From: Physcia stellaris
Taxonomy: Eukaryota > Ascomycota > Lecanoromycetes > Caliciales > Physciaceae
Assembly (NCBI GenBank): GCA_018902385.1
Contig: JABSSW010000007.1
Span: 868,001-932,000, forward strand
DNA: 64,000 nucleotides
Reading direction: 5' to 3'
The position numbers and the translations under genes were made by a program. How positions within the stretch are numbered: the first letter of the stretch is position 1; each line of letters starts with the position of its first letter. Of this stretch, positions 44,581 through 57,905 are shown one piece after another. The notes under the pieces were generated by a model. The model saw nothing but the letters and a program-made list of their open reading frames with translations. It made no database searches and was not told the origin of the DNA.

Positions 44581-46295
44581 GATATTTTTTATAAAATGTG
44601 TTCTATTTTTTCAAAAAAATTCATGAATTTTTCGCGTCGAATTATTTTGAATTTAATCGCATGAAAAATTTTTTACGTCGTAATTATTATTAATTCAATA
44701 TGCGCAAAACAATTCGTCAATACGTACGTAATTGTCATAAATATTAACGAATTAAAATTTTTCGAAATCGTAAAAACGATTTATTCATTTTTTTGATTAT
44801 ATTTTTACAACGTTGAACAAATATATCAATTAATTTCGTCACGAAATTATTGAACGTTCACGATTATAATGTCATTTGCACGATAATCGACAAATTTAAT
44901 AAAAAACGTCATTATACATTTTGTACAACGAAAAACGAAAACACGAATGTTAAAATCACAACAAAAATATTTATTCAATACGTGTTTCGTATTCATAATT
45001 TTTTTTTTTCATAATTTTTGATTGAAATTTTCAATTCGTGTTTTTTGTATGACAAATTTTTTGCAAAATTTTCGATATCAAATGTAAATTTTTCACGATT
45101 TTTTATTCAAAAATTGATAATTAAATCGAAAAAATCAATCAAAACATCGAAAAACAATTGCGACAATATTGCAATTACATGCAAAACGATTGAAACGTTT
45201 AATTATTTATAATCGAATTCGCAAACAATAACGCGATTTTTGCATTTATTGAATTATTATCGTTTTTCGTCAACAAAAATTTTCATTTTCGTATGAATTT
45301 TTCATCGAATTTTATTTCGTATGTTATCACAAAAAAACAATTTTTGATTGTCAAAACGAAAAACATCACAAACACAATGCAAAATATTTTCGATTATGTA
45401 CGAATTCACGTCGAAATAATTCAAAAACATATAACGACACAAATTAACAAACATCGCAAAATCGTGAAATACGTCGAAAAAAATTACGTTTTTTTGAATC
45501 GACGAAACATCAAAATCGTTAAATCATTCGACAAATTTGATGACAAAAAATTAAATTCGTACAAAATGTTAAAACGTATAAACAATTTTTATTAATTTGA
45601 ATTGTTTGAAACAATGCGAATTTATGATGTGTTTCATTGTTAATTTTTTCGCAAAAATTTTTGTAATTTTTTCGAAAATCAAATTAACGAATCATTCGAT
45701 TTTGTTATAATCAACGAGAATTTCGAATGAAAAATGAACGATATTTTAAAATTTCGATATTATTACGATCGTTTTCAATATCGCGTCAATTGATCGAATT
45801 GATCGTATAATCGAATTTAATATTACGTCGATAACGATAAATTCGATAATGTTCGTGACGTAATAAATAATTATTATCGAAATTATTTTATCGTCGCAAA
45901 TTCGAAATCATTCAAAATTACATTTTTCGTTTTTTAAATCGATGATCAAAATTCATTTGCGAATCGTCGTCGTTTTCGAAAAAAATCGTCGTTTTTTTAT
46001 TCATTGAAATTACGTTCGATTAAAATTTGAAAATTTCAATTAAATTTGAATTTATTTTGATTTCATTCGTTTGTTTCAAAAAAATTTTTTCAATTTCAAA
46101 TTTCATTATTATCGTTTCGACGTTGTTTACAATCAGAATTTACGTCGCATAAAAAACTGAATCGTGTTAAAAATATTTTCAGAAATTGTTGTTCGATTTT
46201 ATTGAATTGTGAATTGATGCAACATATTGAAAAAATCAAAAAATAATAATCGTGAAAATTTCGAATTTCGAATTTGTTCAAAACAATCGACAACG

Positions 46296-46453
46296 TGTTA
46301 GAGACTGTTCCAGAGACGTCACGTGACAGTTTCAATAGAACTAGCGGCGTCAAGGCGATCATCGCGAGCATGTAAATATCTTCTCGCACACATCCTGCTA
46401 GTGAATCAATCAATATTTATCCAACCACAAGCAGTTCAACTTTCGTTGTAACA
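46296..46453 (+). repeat. 5' LTR of short LTR element
   Basis: 158 bp with TG..CA ends, pairs with 47,900-48,050. Confidence 0.9.
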
Positions 46454-46685
46454 ATTGGTAGCATCATCTATACGATGTCCTCCGTCTAGTTACTGTGTAA
46501 CGTCCATTTGCTGTGCAATATCTAGCCCCCGTGGAGCATTCAGTCGATGCCCGACGATAACGGCCTCAGTTGCTCTGCAACACCCATTCAGTCAGAAAAC
46601 ACCTACCTACTCACCTACCTATCCATTTACCTACCTACCTCGAGTCCTCCATCCATTTCGCCAATATCCTACCTATTCGCATATC

Positions 46686-47813
46686 ATGGCCTCAATCCCG
46701 CCTTGGTCCTCCACCTTATGCGACTGTTTCGCAAGTGGCCTCATGTCCGATATGGCCGCCTCCAAAACCCCTCAACGCATCTACCAAATCCACCGAGACC
46801 ATTCCCTTTGCTGCAAATGGTATCTGCAAGTCGAGCGAACCCGCGATACTCATGCAAAGCAAACCCGACAAGCCGAGCAAGCCCGCCTGACCGAACAACA
46901 ACCAGTTCAGGATCTGAGCGCTCAGATAGTCGAGAATGTCATGAACTCTTGGCAGAGCACCTGGAAGAAACTGGTACAACAACAAGCCAAAGAAGTCCGT
47001 CTAGAAAAGGAGCGTCAAGAAGCCGAAAAGGCCAAAGCAGAAGCCTTTGCATGCAGGCGTTGCCCTGCGAAATATCCTAGCAACACCAAGCTTCACGAGC
47101 ATATTCGCGATCACCATGCGAAGAAGCCGAAACCTACTCCTCCTCCTACACCTCCTGAATCGATAACCTCCCTACCTGATAGCCCGAAGCCTGCACCGCA
47201 GCCGAAGGCCCTACCTACTCCACCTCCTTCACCTCCTCAATCGGTAATCGCCTCACTCAACTCCACTCCTCCAACTTCGATATCCTCACCACCTTCTACA
47301 CCGAAGCGAGTCACCTCACCGAAACGCTCACCTCTCTCGGGTTCTGCACCAGAATTCGTACCCAAGCGCTCAGAGAGTGCTCCGCTTACTCCGCCTCCTT
47401 CGCCTCCTCATACGCCTGCTGCAATGCAGTCAACACCCCCCTCCAAATCGACCTCCAAAACACCTTCGAAACCCTACCTGACGGTAGATGATCTGTTCCG
47501 CATGTTTGCTGGGAAGCCTAAACCAATAGGCCTGCAACAGCACCAAAATCACCAATCCTCCCCGCGCACCTTTGGCACTCCGAAACGAGGCCCCATGCAA
47601 ATGCGCATAACCTCCTACTTCCTACCCGAAATCGACGAAATCCGAAGCCTCCACATCAGTGTATGGTTCGGTCAAACAGTCGGCCCGCATTTCACCTCCG
47701 CGGTCTCCTCCATCTCGACCTTCTCCTTCGGTTCGATCCTTGTTCTCGACAAGCCCCTATTCCTCTCCTGTCTGCTGGCGCTGTCAAGGACCTTCCGCCA
47801 CCTATCTGCCTAG
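46686..47813 (+). CDS. C2H2-finger gag-like protein of short LTR element
   Basis: A 375-codon frame from the ATG at 46,686 (MASIPPWSSTLCDCFASGLM). The open frame continues upstream to 46,455 but with leader-like Pro/Tyr/Thr content. Residues 60-125 are helical and charged (coiled coil). A single C2H2 finger follows around residue 120 (CRRCPAKYPSNTKLHEHIRDHH), then a long Pro/Ser/Thr-rich stretch with repeated PTPPPSPPQS-like segments, and finally a short conserved-looking YLTVDDLFRMFAGKP. Between LTRs such a protein most likely plays the gag or RNA-binding role, which is inference. No enzyme motif is seen. Confidence 0.7.
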   Translation: MASIPPWSSTLCDCFASGLMSDMAASKTPQRIYQIHRDHSLCCKWYLQVERTRDTHAKQTRQAEQARLTEQQPVQDLSAQIVENVMNSWQSTWKKLVQQQAKEVRLEKERQEAEKAKAEAFACRRCPAKYPSNTKLHEHIRDHHAKKPKPTPPPTPPESITSLPDSPKPAPQPKALPTPPPSPPQSVIASLNSTPPTSISSPPSTPKRVTSPKRSPLSGSAPEFVPKRSESAPLTPPPSPPHTPAAMQSTPPSKSTSKTPSKPYLTVDDLFRMFAGKPKPIGLQQHQNHQSSPRTFGTPKRGPMQMRITSYFLPEIDEIRSLHISVWFGQTVGPHFTSAVSSISTFSFGSILVLDKPLFLSCLLALSRTFRHLSA

Positions 47814-47899
47814 CAATTGGACTGGTTCCATTGCCGCAAGAGCTGGGATACCTATGGGACGACGAGGGCGCCGTCTTTTCGTTTAAAAAGTGGGCATAT

Positions 47900-48050
47900 T
47901 GTTAGAGACTGTTCCAGAGATGTCACGTGGCAGTCCCAATAGGGCTAGCGCCGCCGCAAGGCGAGCATGTAAATATCTTCTCGCACACATTCTGCTAGAG
48001 CATCAATCAATATTTATCCAACCACAAGCAGTTCAACATTCGTTGTAACA
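47900..48050 (+). repeat. 3' LTR of short LTR element
   Basis: 151 bp, pairs with 46,296-46,453. A short A/G-rich run (AAAAAGTGGG) before it is the likely polypurine tract. Confidence 0.9.
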
Positions 48051-48112
48051 CAACGTTTTAATTTCGAATCAACGACGAATCGTCGAAACGACGTTCGCGA
48101 AAAAAAAAATAA

Positions 48113-48345
48113 TGTTACGAACATGTTTGACAAATAGATGTTTGACAAATAAATAATTGATGATATGATATAATCGAACAACGAATTATGTTTTAATTTT
48201 ACGTCGAAATTAACGTGATTTGAAATTTAACGTCGCACATTATTTGCAATTTCAACATTTTGTATTTATTTGTTTTTGAAAATTTATTGTTTTCGTTTAA
48301 TTAATCAATCAAGACAATTATATAAACACGATTCATGATATTTTA
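48113..48345 (+). repeat. 3' LTR of gypsy 1
   Basis: Pairs with 39,622-39,848. The right edge is uncertain by a few bases. Confidence 0.7.
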
Positions 48346-50382
48346 TGTTTAAATTATTGTTCAAACGATCAATAACATCAATCGTCATTCAAAATTTCGA
48401 TTCGAATTTTACACACAAATTTTGAACATTTGCGCACATTTTTTTATCAAATTGAATGCATTGTTTGCGTTAAATTTTTCAAATCGAGTTTTCATATTCG
48501 AATCGACGTTATTTTCGATGAAATTTCATTGTTGAAAATTATGTTTTTACATTAAATTTCATTTTTTTATTAATTTATTGTTAAATTACATTTGATTCGA
48601 ATGTTTGATTATTCGTTTATTTTGTTCGTTGTTCAAACGTTTGATCGTTTGTTGATATTTTCGTATCGTATAAATGAAAATTTGAACGAAATTTTGAATT
48701 CGAAAATCGTGTCATTAATTCGTTTTTTACAAAACAAATAATTGATTTCGTTATTTTTTTATTACATATTTTTTGTATTTTTCATTGTTCGTTGTTTTAT
48801 TTTCAATTTATTTTCGATACATATATCAATACATTTTTTTGTCTATTTTATTTCATTGTTTGTTTCGAAATAAATTATACGATCGTCATTTCGAAAAAAT
48901 CAAACAATTGACGCATTTGTTTTCGTCGTCGTTACACAATTGTTTATAAATTTTGACAATAAAAAAATGCATGAAACGAAACAAACACGATAATCATTTT
49001 ATATTATTTTTTTAATAAACGTATTCAAATCAAAATGAAAAATCATTCGATCAAATTTTTGATTTACATCAAATCATTATATCGTTTCGAAAATGATTAT
49101 TTTTGAAAATTTGAAATCAAAAATCATTTTCAATTTTTAAATGTTGAATGAATTATTACGAAATTTATACGAATTCGTTTTATCAAAAATTTCATCACAA
49201 ATGAAATCAAAACGAAAAATTATACGAACGAACATGTCGTCGTTAAAACGTTTGATTTGAAAATCGTTCAAAATCGTCATGATTTTAAAATCATCAAAAC
49301 ACATAATTTTTTATTTAATTTCGTGCATGTTTCATATCGTTTCATTATTTTGAATTAAAATATTTTTTTGAAACGTTGAATCGTTATTGTATTTCAATTC
49401 AAAAAAACATTCGTTTTCGTTATAAATATCATTTTTACATTTTTAAATTTCAATTCAAAATCGAATGACGTTGAATCGTTCGTCGTTGTCGTGAAATTTA
49501 TTCAAAATGATTTTATCATTATGAATGTCGAAATTTTCATTATTATATTTGTCATTTGTCAAAACATTTTGTTCGTCAAAATGAAACACGTTCATTTTTT
49601 TTTCGTTCAACAACAACGCAACAATTGAATCGAATTCAATACGAACGTCAATAAACTTTGTTTCGAATTTCGTTATTATGCAAAAATCGTTCAATTTTTC
49701 AAATTCGTCGTCATGATCACACAGATTTCGAAATCGTCAAACAAACGAACACGTATTCACGATGATCAAACGTTCATTTTCACGTCAAAAAATTTCAAAT
49801 ATGTGAAATCATCGTGATTTTTTTTTAAATACGTTGAAACAAATCAAATTCATCATAATTTCAAACGATGTTTTTGACAAAATTTCAACATTGCATACAA
49901 AAATTGACTAAACAAAAACATGTTCGATTACGTTAAAAACGAAACGAATTGACAATTACAATCGATCGTCAATTGAAAACGTGTTTTATTGATTGTTCGA
50001 ACGATCAACAACATATTGTGATACGTTGATTCGAAAACAAATATTCACGTTTGCAAAAACAAACATTTTATTCAATCATTTCGTTTTCACGAATTTATCG
50101 TTTTAATCGTCGATAAAGTTCGTTTTTCGATTTCAAATTTGAACATAATACAATTTTTTATCGTTTTATCAAATGAAAAAATCATTGAAATTTTCATTTT
50201 ATCGATGTATTACATGTTCGATTCGTTTGTCAATTTTTTTTCGATATTTGTTTTCGAAAAACAAAATATTCATTGAAACACATTCGATCACGTGTTTAAA
50301 AATCGTGATGTTTTTGTTGTTTGAACGTTTTTGAACGAAAATGATTTTTATGCAATTATGTTGCAAAACAATCAAATAATTG
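48346..50382 (+). mobile_element. Copia B, dead, left part
   Basis: AT-rich, heavily mutated DNA. From about 49.9 kb it aligns by eye with Copia A 37.0-37.45 kb (both share a GTGATACxxxxxATTCG core and a following GTTTTCGAAAAACAAAA-like run), which marks the gag/protease part. The left edge is unclear: 48.35-49.0 kb may be the end of Copia A or an LTR. Interrupted at 50,383 by gypsy 2. Confidence 0.55.
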
Positions 50383-50579
50383 TGTAAGAATGTAAGCATT
50401 GCGTGATTAAAATGTGCGAATAATAATATTAATTGTTATGATAAATGCTAGACACATAGTAAAATTAATTGCTAAAAAAACAGAAAAAAATTCGTGAAAC
50501 TTCGAATATATAAACACGAAATGCGACAATTAAATTCGCAACGTTTTAGCGTTCGTTTGATCGATTTCGTTTCATTACA
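50383..50579 (-). repeat. Left LTR (3' LTR) of gypsy 2
   Basis: 197 bp, pairs with 57,709-57,905. A TATATAA-like box lies inside both copies. Confidence 0.85.
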
Positions 50580-51699
50580 ATTGTTTTTTTTTTGAATGAT
50601 CGATTTTTCGTGTCAAATATCAATGTCTTTATAACATATCAGAAATGTATCGTAACAACGTTGTTTTGTAAATAATTTTGTGCTTTCGACGTGTAATCTT
50701 GAAACACTGTAATTCAATAAATAGAAATAACAATAACAATATAATGCAATTTCAAATATCGCGTTCGTGTTGTGAAATCGAGTCGAAATGAATCGCGTCG
50801 TGTGTTGATGAATGTTTATTTCAGTTTTTCAATTCATTTTCTGAATTTTTTTCTCTTAACATCTTTATTTCATAACATAATAAATATTTCATTTGATTTT
50901 TTTGTTTTTGCGATAACAACAATTATTGCGACAATGATGTCAACATGATATATTGTTGTCTGTACAGTTATCACATCGTTTTTGCAAATGATAATGTTGT
51001 CGCAATGATGTTTCAATGACGACGAAATTGATTTTCGAACGTCGACAATGCAATACGTGTGTTAACAACGCAATAGATCATGACGTCGTTTTTTTTGCTT
51101 TTTACATTTCGCAAATCGTTTTTTGCAATTTTCGTTGTAAATGTATTGCTTATGATGCTTGACGTTGTTGATTGATGTTAAATTGATAAACTTTTTTCTT
51201 TTGAACAATTGAATGAAAATACGACAATTCAAATGTTTTTTTCGCGTGACAATCGCGAACGCATGTTGTCAAAATTTAATAAACAAACACGCATAATTGT
51301 TTCGAATCAATGTTAATGTATGACAAAATCAATTCATTTCTGATGTCAACGTTGCGTTCGAAAGTTTCGTACAAATTCTAAACACGTTTGCGAAGTTTCG
51401 AAAAGTAACAAACGCGTCAAATGTCAATTCTGTAACAAAAACTCGCATTATTGCGAGAAAAACATGATTTTTTCGCAATTTCAAATTACTGTTCGCGTTT
51501 TTGCTGTTCAAAATAGCGCTCAAAACAAATTGAAAACAATTTTGAAATTTTGAAAAAATAATAACATGCAGATTTTGTGCGTAACGTAATTAACATGACG
51601 CAAAAACGAATCGAAAAAACTCGTTGCTTTTTGTTTTTATCGCGTTTCGCAAAATTGTTGCAACAATTACATCAAAATTTGTCACAAAGAACGATTTTC

Positions 51700-51930
51700 T
51701 GCTCGTTGTTTTTTCGTTTTCGTTTGTTTCTGCGCTTGTTCGAAAGCAAATCAAAATTTTTTTTGTTTCGTTTGCTGATTTTGATTTTGATTTTGATTCG
51801 TTTCGCGTTGTTTTTTTTTCGATTTTTTTCGTTTTCGATTCGTTTGCGTTTGTTTTCGATTTCGTCTCGTTTGCGTCGCAAACAAATTCGTTTGTTGTCG
51901 CGTTTGTTTTTGCGTTTGTTTTCGCGCAAC
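51700..51930. repeat. Low-complexity GTTT/TCG-rich stretch
   Basis: Short units such as TTCGTTTGTTTTTGCG repeat with variation. Open frames occur in several phases on both strands, giving Lys/Asn/Ser/Thr/Glu-rich or Phe/Leu/Arg-rich products. They are composition artefacts inside the 3' part of gypsy 2. Confidence 0.6.
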
Positions 51931-54900
51931 AAAATCGCGTAATACATGATAAACAACGTTTCAATTAAACGCGACGACAATTAACATGACGCAATCGAAA
52001 TCGATTTGATTGTTGTGATTTGAATTTTGATTGATGAATTTATCGACGCGCTAACGTACATTTTCGTGTTTTTGAATTCATTAAATCGCATATTTGATGT
52101 TAATTCTATTTGTTTCTGTGTTTGTTTGCGCTGAAATGTTAAAATTTGTTTGTTTTTGTTGTGACGTGCTGTTCTGTGATTTGCTTGTTGAGATTTACGA
52201 ATTTCAATATATTTTTTATAGCATCGAAATGTATGCAAACTGCGCATGTAATCAAGAACAATTCACAATATCATTTTATTGTTTGTGTTTTTGCGTCGCA
52301 ATTACTGTTATTTTTGCTTTTTGAATCGTTCACGTTTTTTCAGTTTTAAAAATTGACGTGTCTGTTCTTTTGTTGAAAATTTCTCGCTCGATTTCGTTTT
52401 GAATTTGTTTGTTTTTCGACGTTTCGCAGTTTTTTCAAATTTGCGTAACTCGCGCGCATTTTCGAATTTGACAATTGCGTTTTTCGCATTTTCGAGATGT
52501 TTCATTGACTTTCACGAGTTCTCATATGACGATGAATTTATTCATGCAATAAAATATTCAGACTGATTTTTTCTAATGCGCTTGTTTAGCATCTGCGATA
52601 TTTTTCATTTTTTTTTTTTCGTTTTTCATTAATATTGATTGCGATTTTGAATTTGCGTCGTCACGACTATATCAAAGTTCGAGTAAAAAAACATGAAACA
52701 CAGAATATATGAATTCATATTGTTTAAACAAATCAAATTCGTAAATTTGCGTATCTATTTTCTTGACAATTTCAAAAAAATTCAATTGTTTATGATCAAT
52801 TTTTTCTTGAAACGCAATGTGCGTATATTGATTTCACGTAACAACATTTTTTTTTCAAATTCAAAGTTTTTCATTATATGATTTTCATTATAATATTTGA
52901 CTTGCTGTTCGAAAATCGTTTTTCACAATTTCATTAAATGCGCTCGATTGCTTCGCAACGTTTTTGCTCTGTCTGTTGCAAATGCTTTTTTTTCTTTGAA
53001 AATTGTTCACAGAATCGTCGTTTAATGTCGCAACGTATTCAGACAAAAATTTTTGAAAAATTTGATCAATGTTTGAATGTTTGCTATTATTGTAAACAAA
53101 TTGTGTCATAAATAGCAATTCTGATCAATTATTTTGCTTGAAATTACAATACATTCGCAAATAATGTTCGAACACAACATTTTGTTTTTTTGTTTGCTCA
53201 TTTGTTTGTGAATGAAAAACAATGCTAAATTTACGTTTCGTTTTCAAATTTCAGCACAAAGTAAATCAGAAATTGCTTGTGAAAAGAAATTTTCGATTTG
53301 AAATAATGCTACGCATCGTTTCATGACGACATACGAATTTTCGTCATAGCAAGTTCGCAAGATTTATCGCGTTTAACGTTTTTGTGATTGTTATGTACGT
53401 TGCGTATTTCGTCAATTTGTTTATCAATATTAATATTGAATCGTTAGTTTTTTCAGTATAAAAATTTCTAGCAAAAAACATATTTGTAATGAAATTCATG
53501 ATAATTGTATCAAATGATTGTTTTTCATTTGATGAAATTGCTATTATATCGTCATAAAATTTATGTCGATGAATTCGCATTCGTTGACAATTTGAACAAA
53601 TGCGTACATAATTTGTTATTTTTTTAATCATGTCAAATCAAAAATATTTGCGTCGCACAACATTTTCGATTTTTGTTTGCGCAAAATGTTCAACATTTGA
53701 ATCGTCATGATTCATACGAAAAATTTTTTGTTTTGTAACGAAATTTTCAAACACATAAATTGCGAAATCACGACGAAACAATTCATTTTTTTCAACATTT
53801 CATTTCGAAAATTCGTTTTGTTTGTTTGCGTATTTTTGACGTCATTGTTTTTCAACAACAAAAGCGTTTTTTTGCTGTAATTTGAATAATCACGCAATCA
53901 TTGATTTTCGCAATTTCAAATAAAATTTTTCGATTTCATAATTTGATGAACTAAAAGTCGAAATGCGACAGTGTTTAGAATTTTGCAAGCACATTTATCG
54001 AGAACTTTCTCATTCGAAACAATATTTCGAATATTTGTCGTAACAGTGTTACGCAATCGCGCTGTCGATGTTGCAAATTTGATTGAAACAAACACACGTT
54101 GATCGTTTTGCAAATCAGATTGATAATTTTGATTGCGAAACTTGTTTCGCAAAATAAACAAGAATTTATCGTTGTTTTTGTCGTTATCGTTCGATTTCAT
54201 AAAATCAAATTTTTTCGACGACGCGTTCGCAAAATTCAATTTGTTTTTGCGATATTTTATATTGAAATCAAACGCAATTAGTTTTTCAATTCAGCGAATC
54301 TGTTTCGCATTGAGTCTTTTGATTGTCATAAAATATCGAAAATTGTTGTGATCAAAAATAACGCGAATGAAATGTTTGTTATTTTGCAAATAATGTTTTC
54401 AATTTTTGAAATCAAACATTATCGCATACAGTTTCTTGTCATGCGTATTTCAATTAATTTTTGTTTTTTTGAACTTGTAATTGAAAAACGCAATGAAATG
54501 TCATTGATCGTTTTTGTTTTTTTGATTGAACATATCATTTGTTTCGCGATCAGAAACATCAGTTTTCATGCGTAATTTCGTTTTTCAATCATAATGCGTA
54601 AAAATAAAAGCAGTCGTGAATTTAATTTTGAACTCGTTGAACGCAATTTTAGTTTTTTTCGTCATAGCAAACGAAAAGCGATTTTTTTTTTTTCGCATCA
54701 CGCGTCAAATTCGTAAATAATGTTACGATTTGCGAAAATTTTTTAACAAAACGTTTATAAAATTCAACAAAATTTAGAAAAATCATGATATTTTTCGCAT
54801 TTTCGAATTCAAATCAATCGACGATTGCGTTTATACGCAAACGTTTCATTTGAATATCATTGCGCTCAACAACGAAATTTAAAAAATTGATTTTTTTTTT

Positions 54901-57708
54901 GTTGAATTCGCATTTTTTCAACTTGACATACAAACGATAACGTAACAACGTTTTGAACATCAAACGAACATGTTTTCAATGTTGTTGTTCATTCTCAAAA
55001 TAAATCAGCACATCATTCAAATACATCACGCAAAAAACGTCAATGTATGATTTCAATGCTTCATTAACATAAGATTGAAAAGTAGCAAAAACGTTAACAA
55101 AATCGAAAAACATAATTTGATATTCATATTGTTCATAGTGAGTACGAAAAGCAATTTTTCATTCATTTTTTTGACGAATACGAATTTTATGATACGCATT
55201 TCGAATGTCTATCTTGATGAAATGTTTAGCATTCGCGAAACGTTTTAGCGTTTCAAACAGCAACGACAATGAATAATTGTTTTTGATCGTGATTTCGTTG
55301 AGTTTTCGATAATTCACACATAAACGCAAGCTGTCATCTGATTTTTTGACAAACAACACAGATGTTTTCGTAAATGCGTTGAAAAAACGAATTCATTTTT
55401 TCGTCAACGCGTTTTCGAAATAATTGCGTATAACAATAAATTCGTCATGCGACATATTGTATATAAATTCAAAACGCGATTTCTTGTTTGATTGCAAATC
55501 GATAACATGCTCGATTTAATCATGCGTATTCAAATTGTTCGACAGCGTTTTGAAAAATATTTCGATTACTTTTTTGATAGATCAAAAATGTGATCGTTGC
55601 GATTCACTTGTAACGCATTACAACGAGCAACATTTCGTTTTCGATATTGATAATTCTGTGTTAAAAAAAAGCATTTGATATGACATTGCGACATAAACAC
55701 GATCGCGATTCGCAATGACAATCATAATTAAATCAGCAAATTTTTCGCAAAACAAAAACTGATTGAAATTTGCTTGAATTTTCATAATTATCATCACGAT
55801 ATAGTCAGCGACGATCATATCAACGAATGTCAAAATCGACAACATTCAATCATGAATATTTAAAAATCATGTCGTATTCACGCATGTCGATCGTTCAAAA
55901 ATCAACATTTTGTTTTTATATGTTTTTCATTATTTCGTGTCATGATATGCACGTTTTCATGATGTTCATATATTTGAATCACACGATCGTCAACAGTTTT
56001 TACATGCTGTTTAGCAATTTTTTTGAATTCAGACAATTGCATTTGTTTGACAAAAATTTGTGATATAAAATTCGTTTCGACATCAAAATCAATCAAACAA
56101 ATAATTGTTGTATTGTCTGTTTGCGTAACAAATGTCTTGATTGATAACGTGATTATCAAAACACGAAATTTACTTCGTTTTAAATTTATTTTCAATGTTT
56201 CAACGACAAACATCAGATTCGTTTTTTTCGACGATTGATTTTGATTTTGATTGCGTTTTTTTGAATTTGCGCATAATTTTCACACACAAAATCATTTGCT
56301 ATGTGATTCGATTTGTGACATGAAAAACATGTGCGTTTTTCGAATTTTGAAAATGCGAAATTGTGATTTTGATTTCGATTTTCATTTTTTTTTTCATTTT
56401 GTTGATTTTGTTGCGATTTCGAAAATTGATTTTGATTGTTTTTGAGCGTTGTCAGATTCAGCAAATCTGTTACGCGAAACTTTTTGTTTTTATTTTTGTC
56501 GTCGTCATTGTCATTTTCGTGATTTTTCTGATCATTTTCATTATTCTGTTTTGTTTTCGTAACATTGTTCGACGATTTATTTAAAATATTATCGTCGACG
56601 AGCAATTGTTTCGCAATCAACAAATTGACGATTAATTTGAAATAAAAATCGATTTCATGATTTCGCATTTTTACACATTTGATGCGAATGAAAACATGAA
56701 TTTTGATCAGCAATTTTTTTTGTCGTTTTTCGTTCGAAACGTGACGTTTCAGTTTGTTTCACAATTTAATTAAATATTGATTGAACGCAACAATGCTTTG
56801 TCGAAACAATTGCTTGATATTTTCAATAACAATAATCGTGTTCATGACACGAATCATCGAATTGTTAAGCAACGTCAACAAATAATTTTTATATTGTTTT
56901 CATGTTTGTTTTTCAGATTGAACATCAACATAATTACGTCATTGATTTTTTTTTGTCGTCATCAAGAACGACGTCGATCAGTTTGTTTTCATTTTTTCTG
57001 TTTGAAAGTTAACAGAATCGAAAGCGATATACTTTTCGCAATCACGCAATCAGCTTTTCAGATTGTTTCAATTTTCACATTTTTGCGTGTTTGAAATTTT
57101 TGATCGTGCGATTCGTTTCTTGATATGCGAGAACGAATTTTCATATTGATCATCGCTGTTGCGACGACGACGACGATTTCGATCACGTTTCGTTTTCGTC
57201 TTGATCAAGAATATTTTAAAATCATTGAGTTTTGATTCAGTTTTCAGCATTTTGATACGCATTTTCATTTGTTTAAAAATCACGTTTGAATCGACAACAA
57301 CAAACACAACGACATCGTTATTTGACGACAACGAAACAAAATCATTTTTTCGTTGTGTTTCATTTTGACTAAAATGCGTAACAAATGTTGAATTGAAAAA
57401 TTGATCAACATTTGAAATCAAAAATTCGAAAATTGAAATGTGTTTAATTGAAACGTCGATATCATTAAAATCGACAAAATCATTGTTTTTCATCAGAATT
57501 TTCGAATTGAACATCATCGAACAATTCAATAATTCGATTGATAAAAAAGAAAACATAAAAAGATTGTTTGATGAAATGATGTTTGATTGTGATGCAATCG
57601 ATACGATCGCACGATCACGAGTCTGCGAACGAGTTTCGCGACGACGAAACGCATTTGTTGAGCTGAACATTTTTAATCGAGCAATTCTTGATGTAAAGCA
57701 ATTAAAAC

Positions 57709-57905
57709 TGTAAAAATGTAAACACTGCGTGACTAAAATGTGCGAATAATAGTATAAATTGCTATGATAAATGTTAAACACATAATAAAACTAATTGCTA
57801 AAAAAACAAAAAAAAATTCGTGAAATTTCGAGTATATAAGCACGAGATGCGACAGCTAGATTCGCAGCGTTTTAACGTTCGTTTGATCGACTTCGTTTCA
57901 TTACA
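57709..57905 (-). repeat. Right LTR (5' LTR) of gypsy 2
   Basis: 197 bp, pairs with 50,383-50,579. Confidence 0.85.

Larger units (their letters stand above)
46291..48055 (+). mobile_element. Short non-autonomous LTR element with C2H2-finger ORF
   Basis: The element is 46,296-48,050 (1,755 bp) with LTRs of 158 and 151 bp that start TGTTAGAGACTG and end CGTTGTAACA. The target duplication CAACG is perfect at 46,291-46,295 and 48,051-48,055. It inserted into gypsy 1 near the 3' LTR of that element. Its base composition is normal, in sharp contrast to the wrecked DNA on both sides. It codes one protein and no protease, integrase or polymerase, so it must depend on another element's enzymes. The LTRs differ by about a dozen substitutions and a short length difference, so it is not very recent. 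It looks whole. Confidence 0.9.
39622..48345 (+). mobile_element. Gypsy 1, dead, carrying two later insertions
   Basis: Related direct repeats of about 230 bp at 39,622-39,848 and 48,113-48,345 (both starting TGTTACGA and sharing GTTTTAATTTTACGTCGAAA) are its LTRs. Inside, in gypsy order on the plus strand, lie gag at 39.9-41.5 kb, a protease-like segment near 41.65 kb, reverse transcriptase at 42.64-42.98 kb (LRLCVNYRRFNHITKRNRY), RNase H at 43.6-44.0 kb and an integrase zinc-binding region near 44.7 kb. It is badly broken throughout. Two insertions lie inside it (44,299-44,580 and 46,296-48,050). The target duplication is not certain. Confidence 0.75.

Noticed and set aside
51577-51980. Four overlapping frames of 100-124 codons on both strands
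   Set aside because: Low-complexity DNA within gypsy 2. Simultaneous openness in several frames shows a composition effect.
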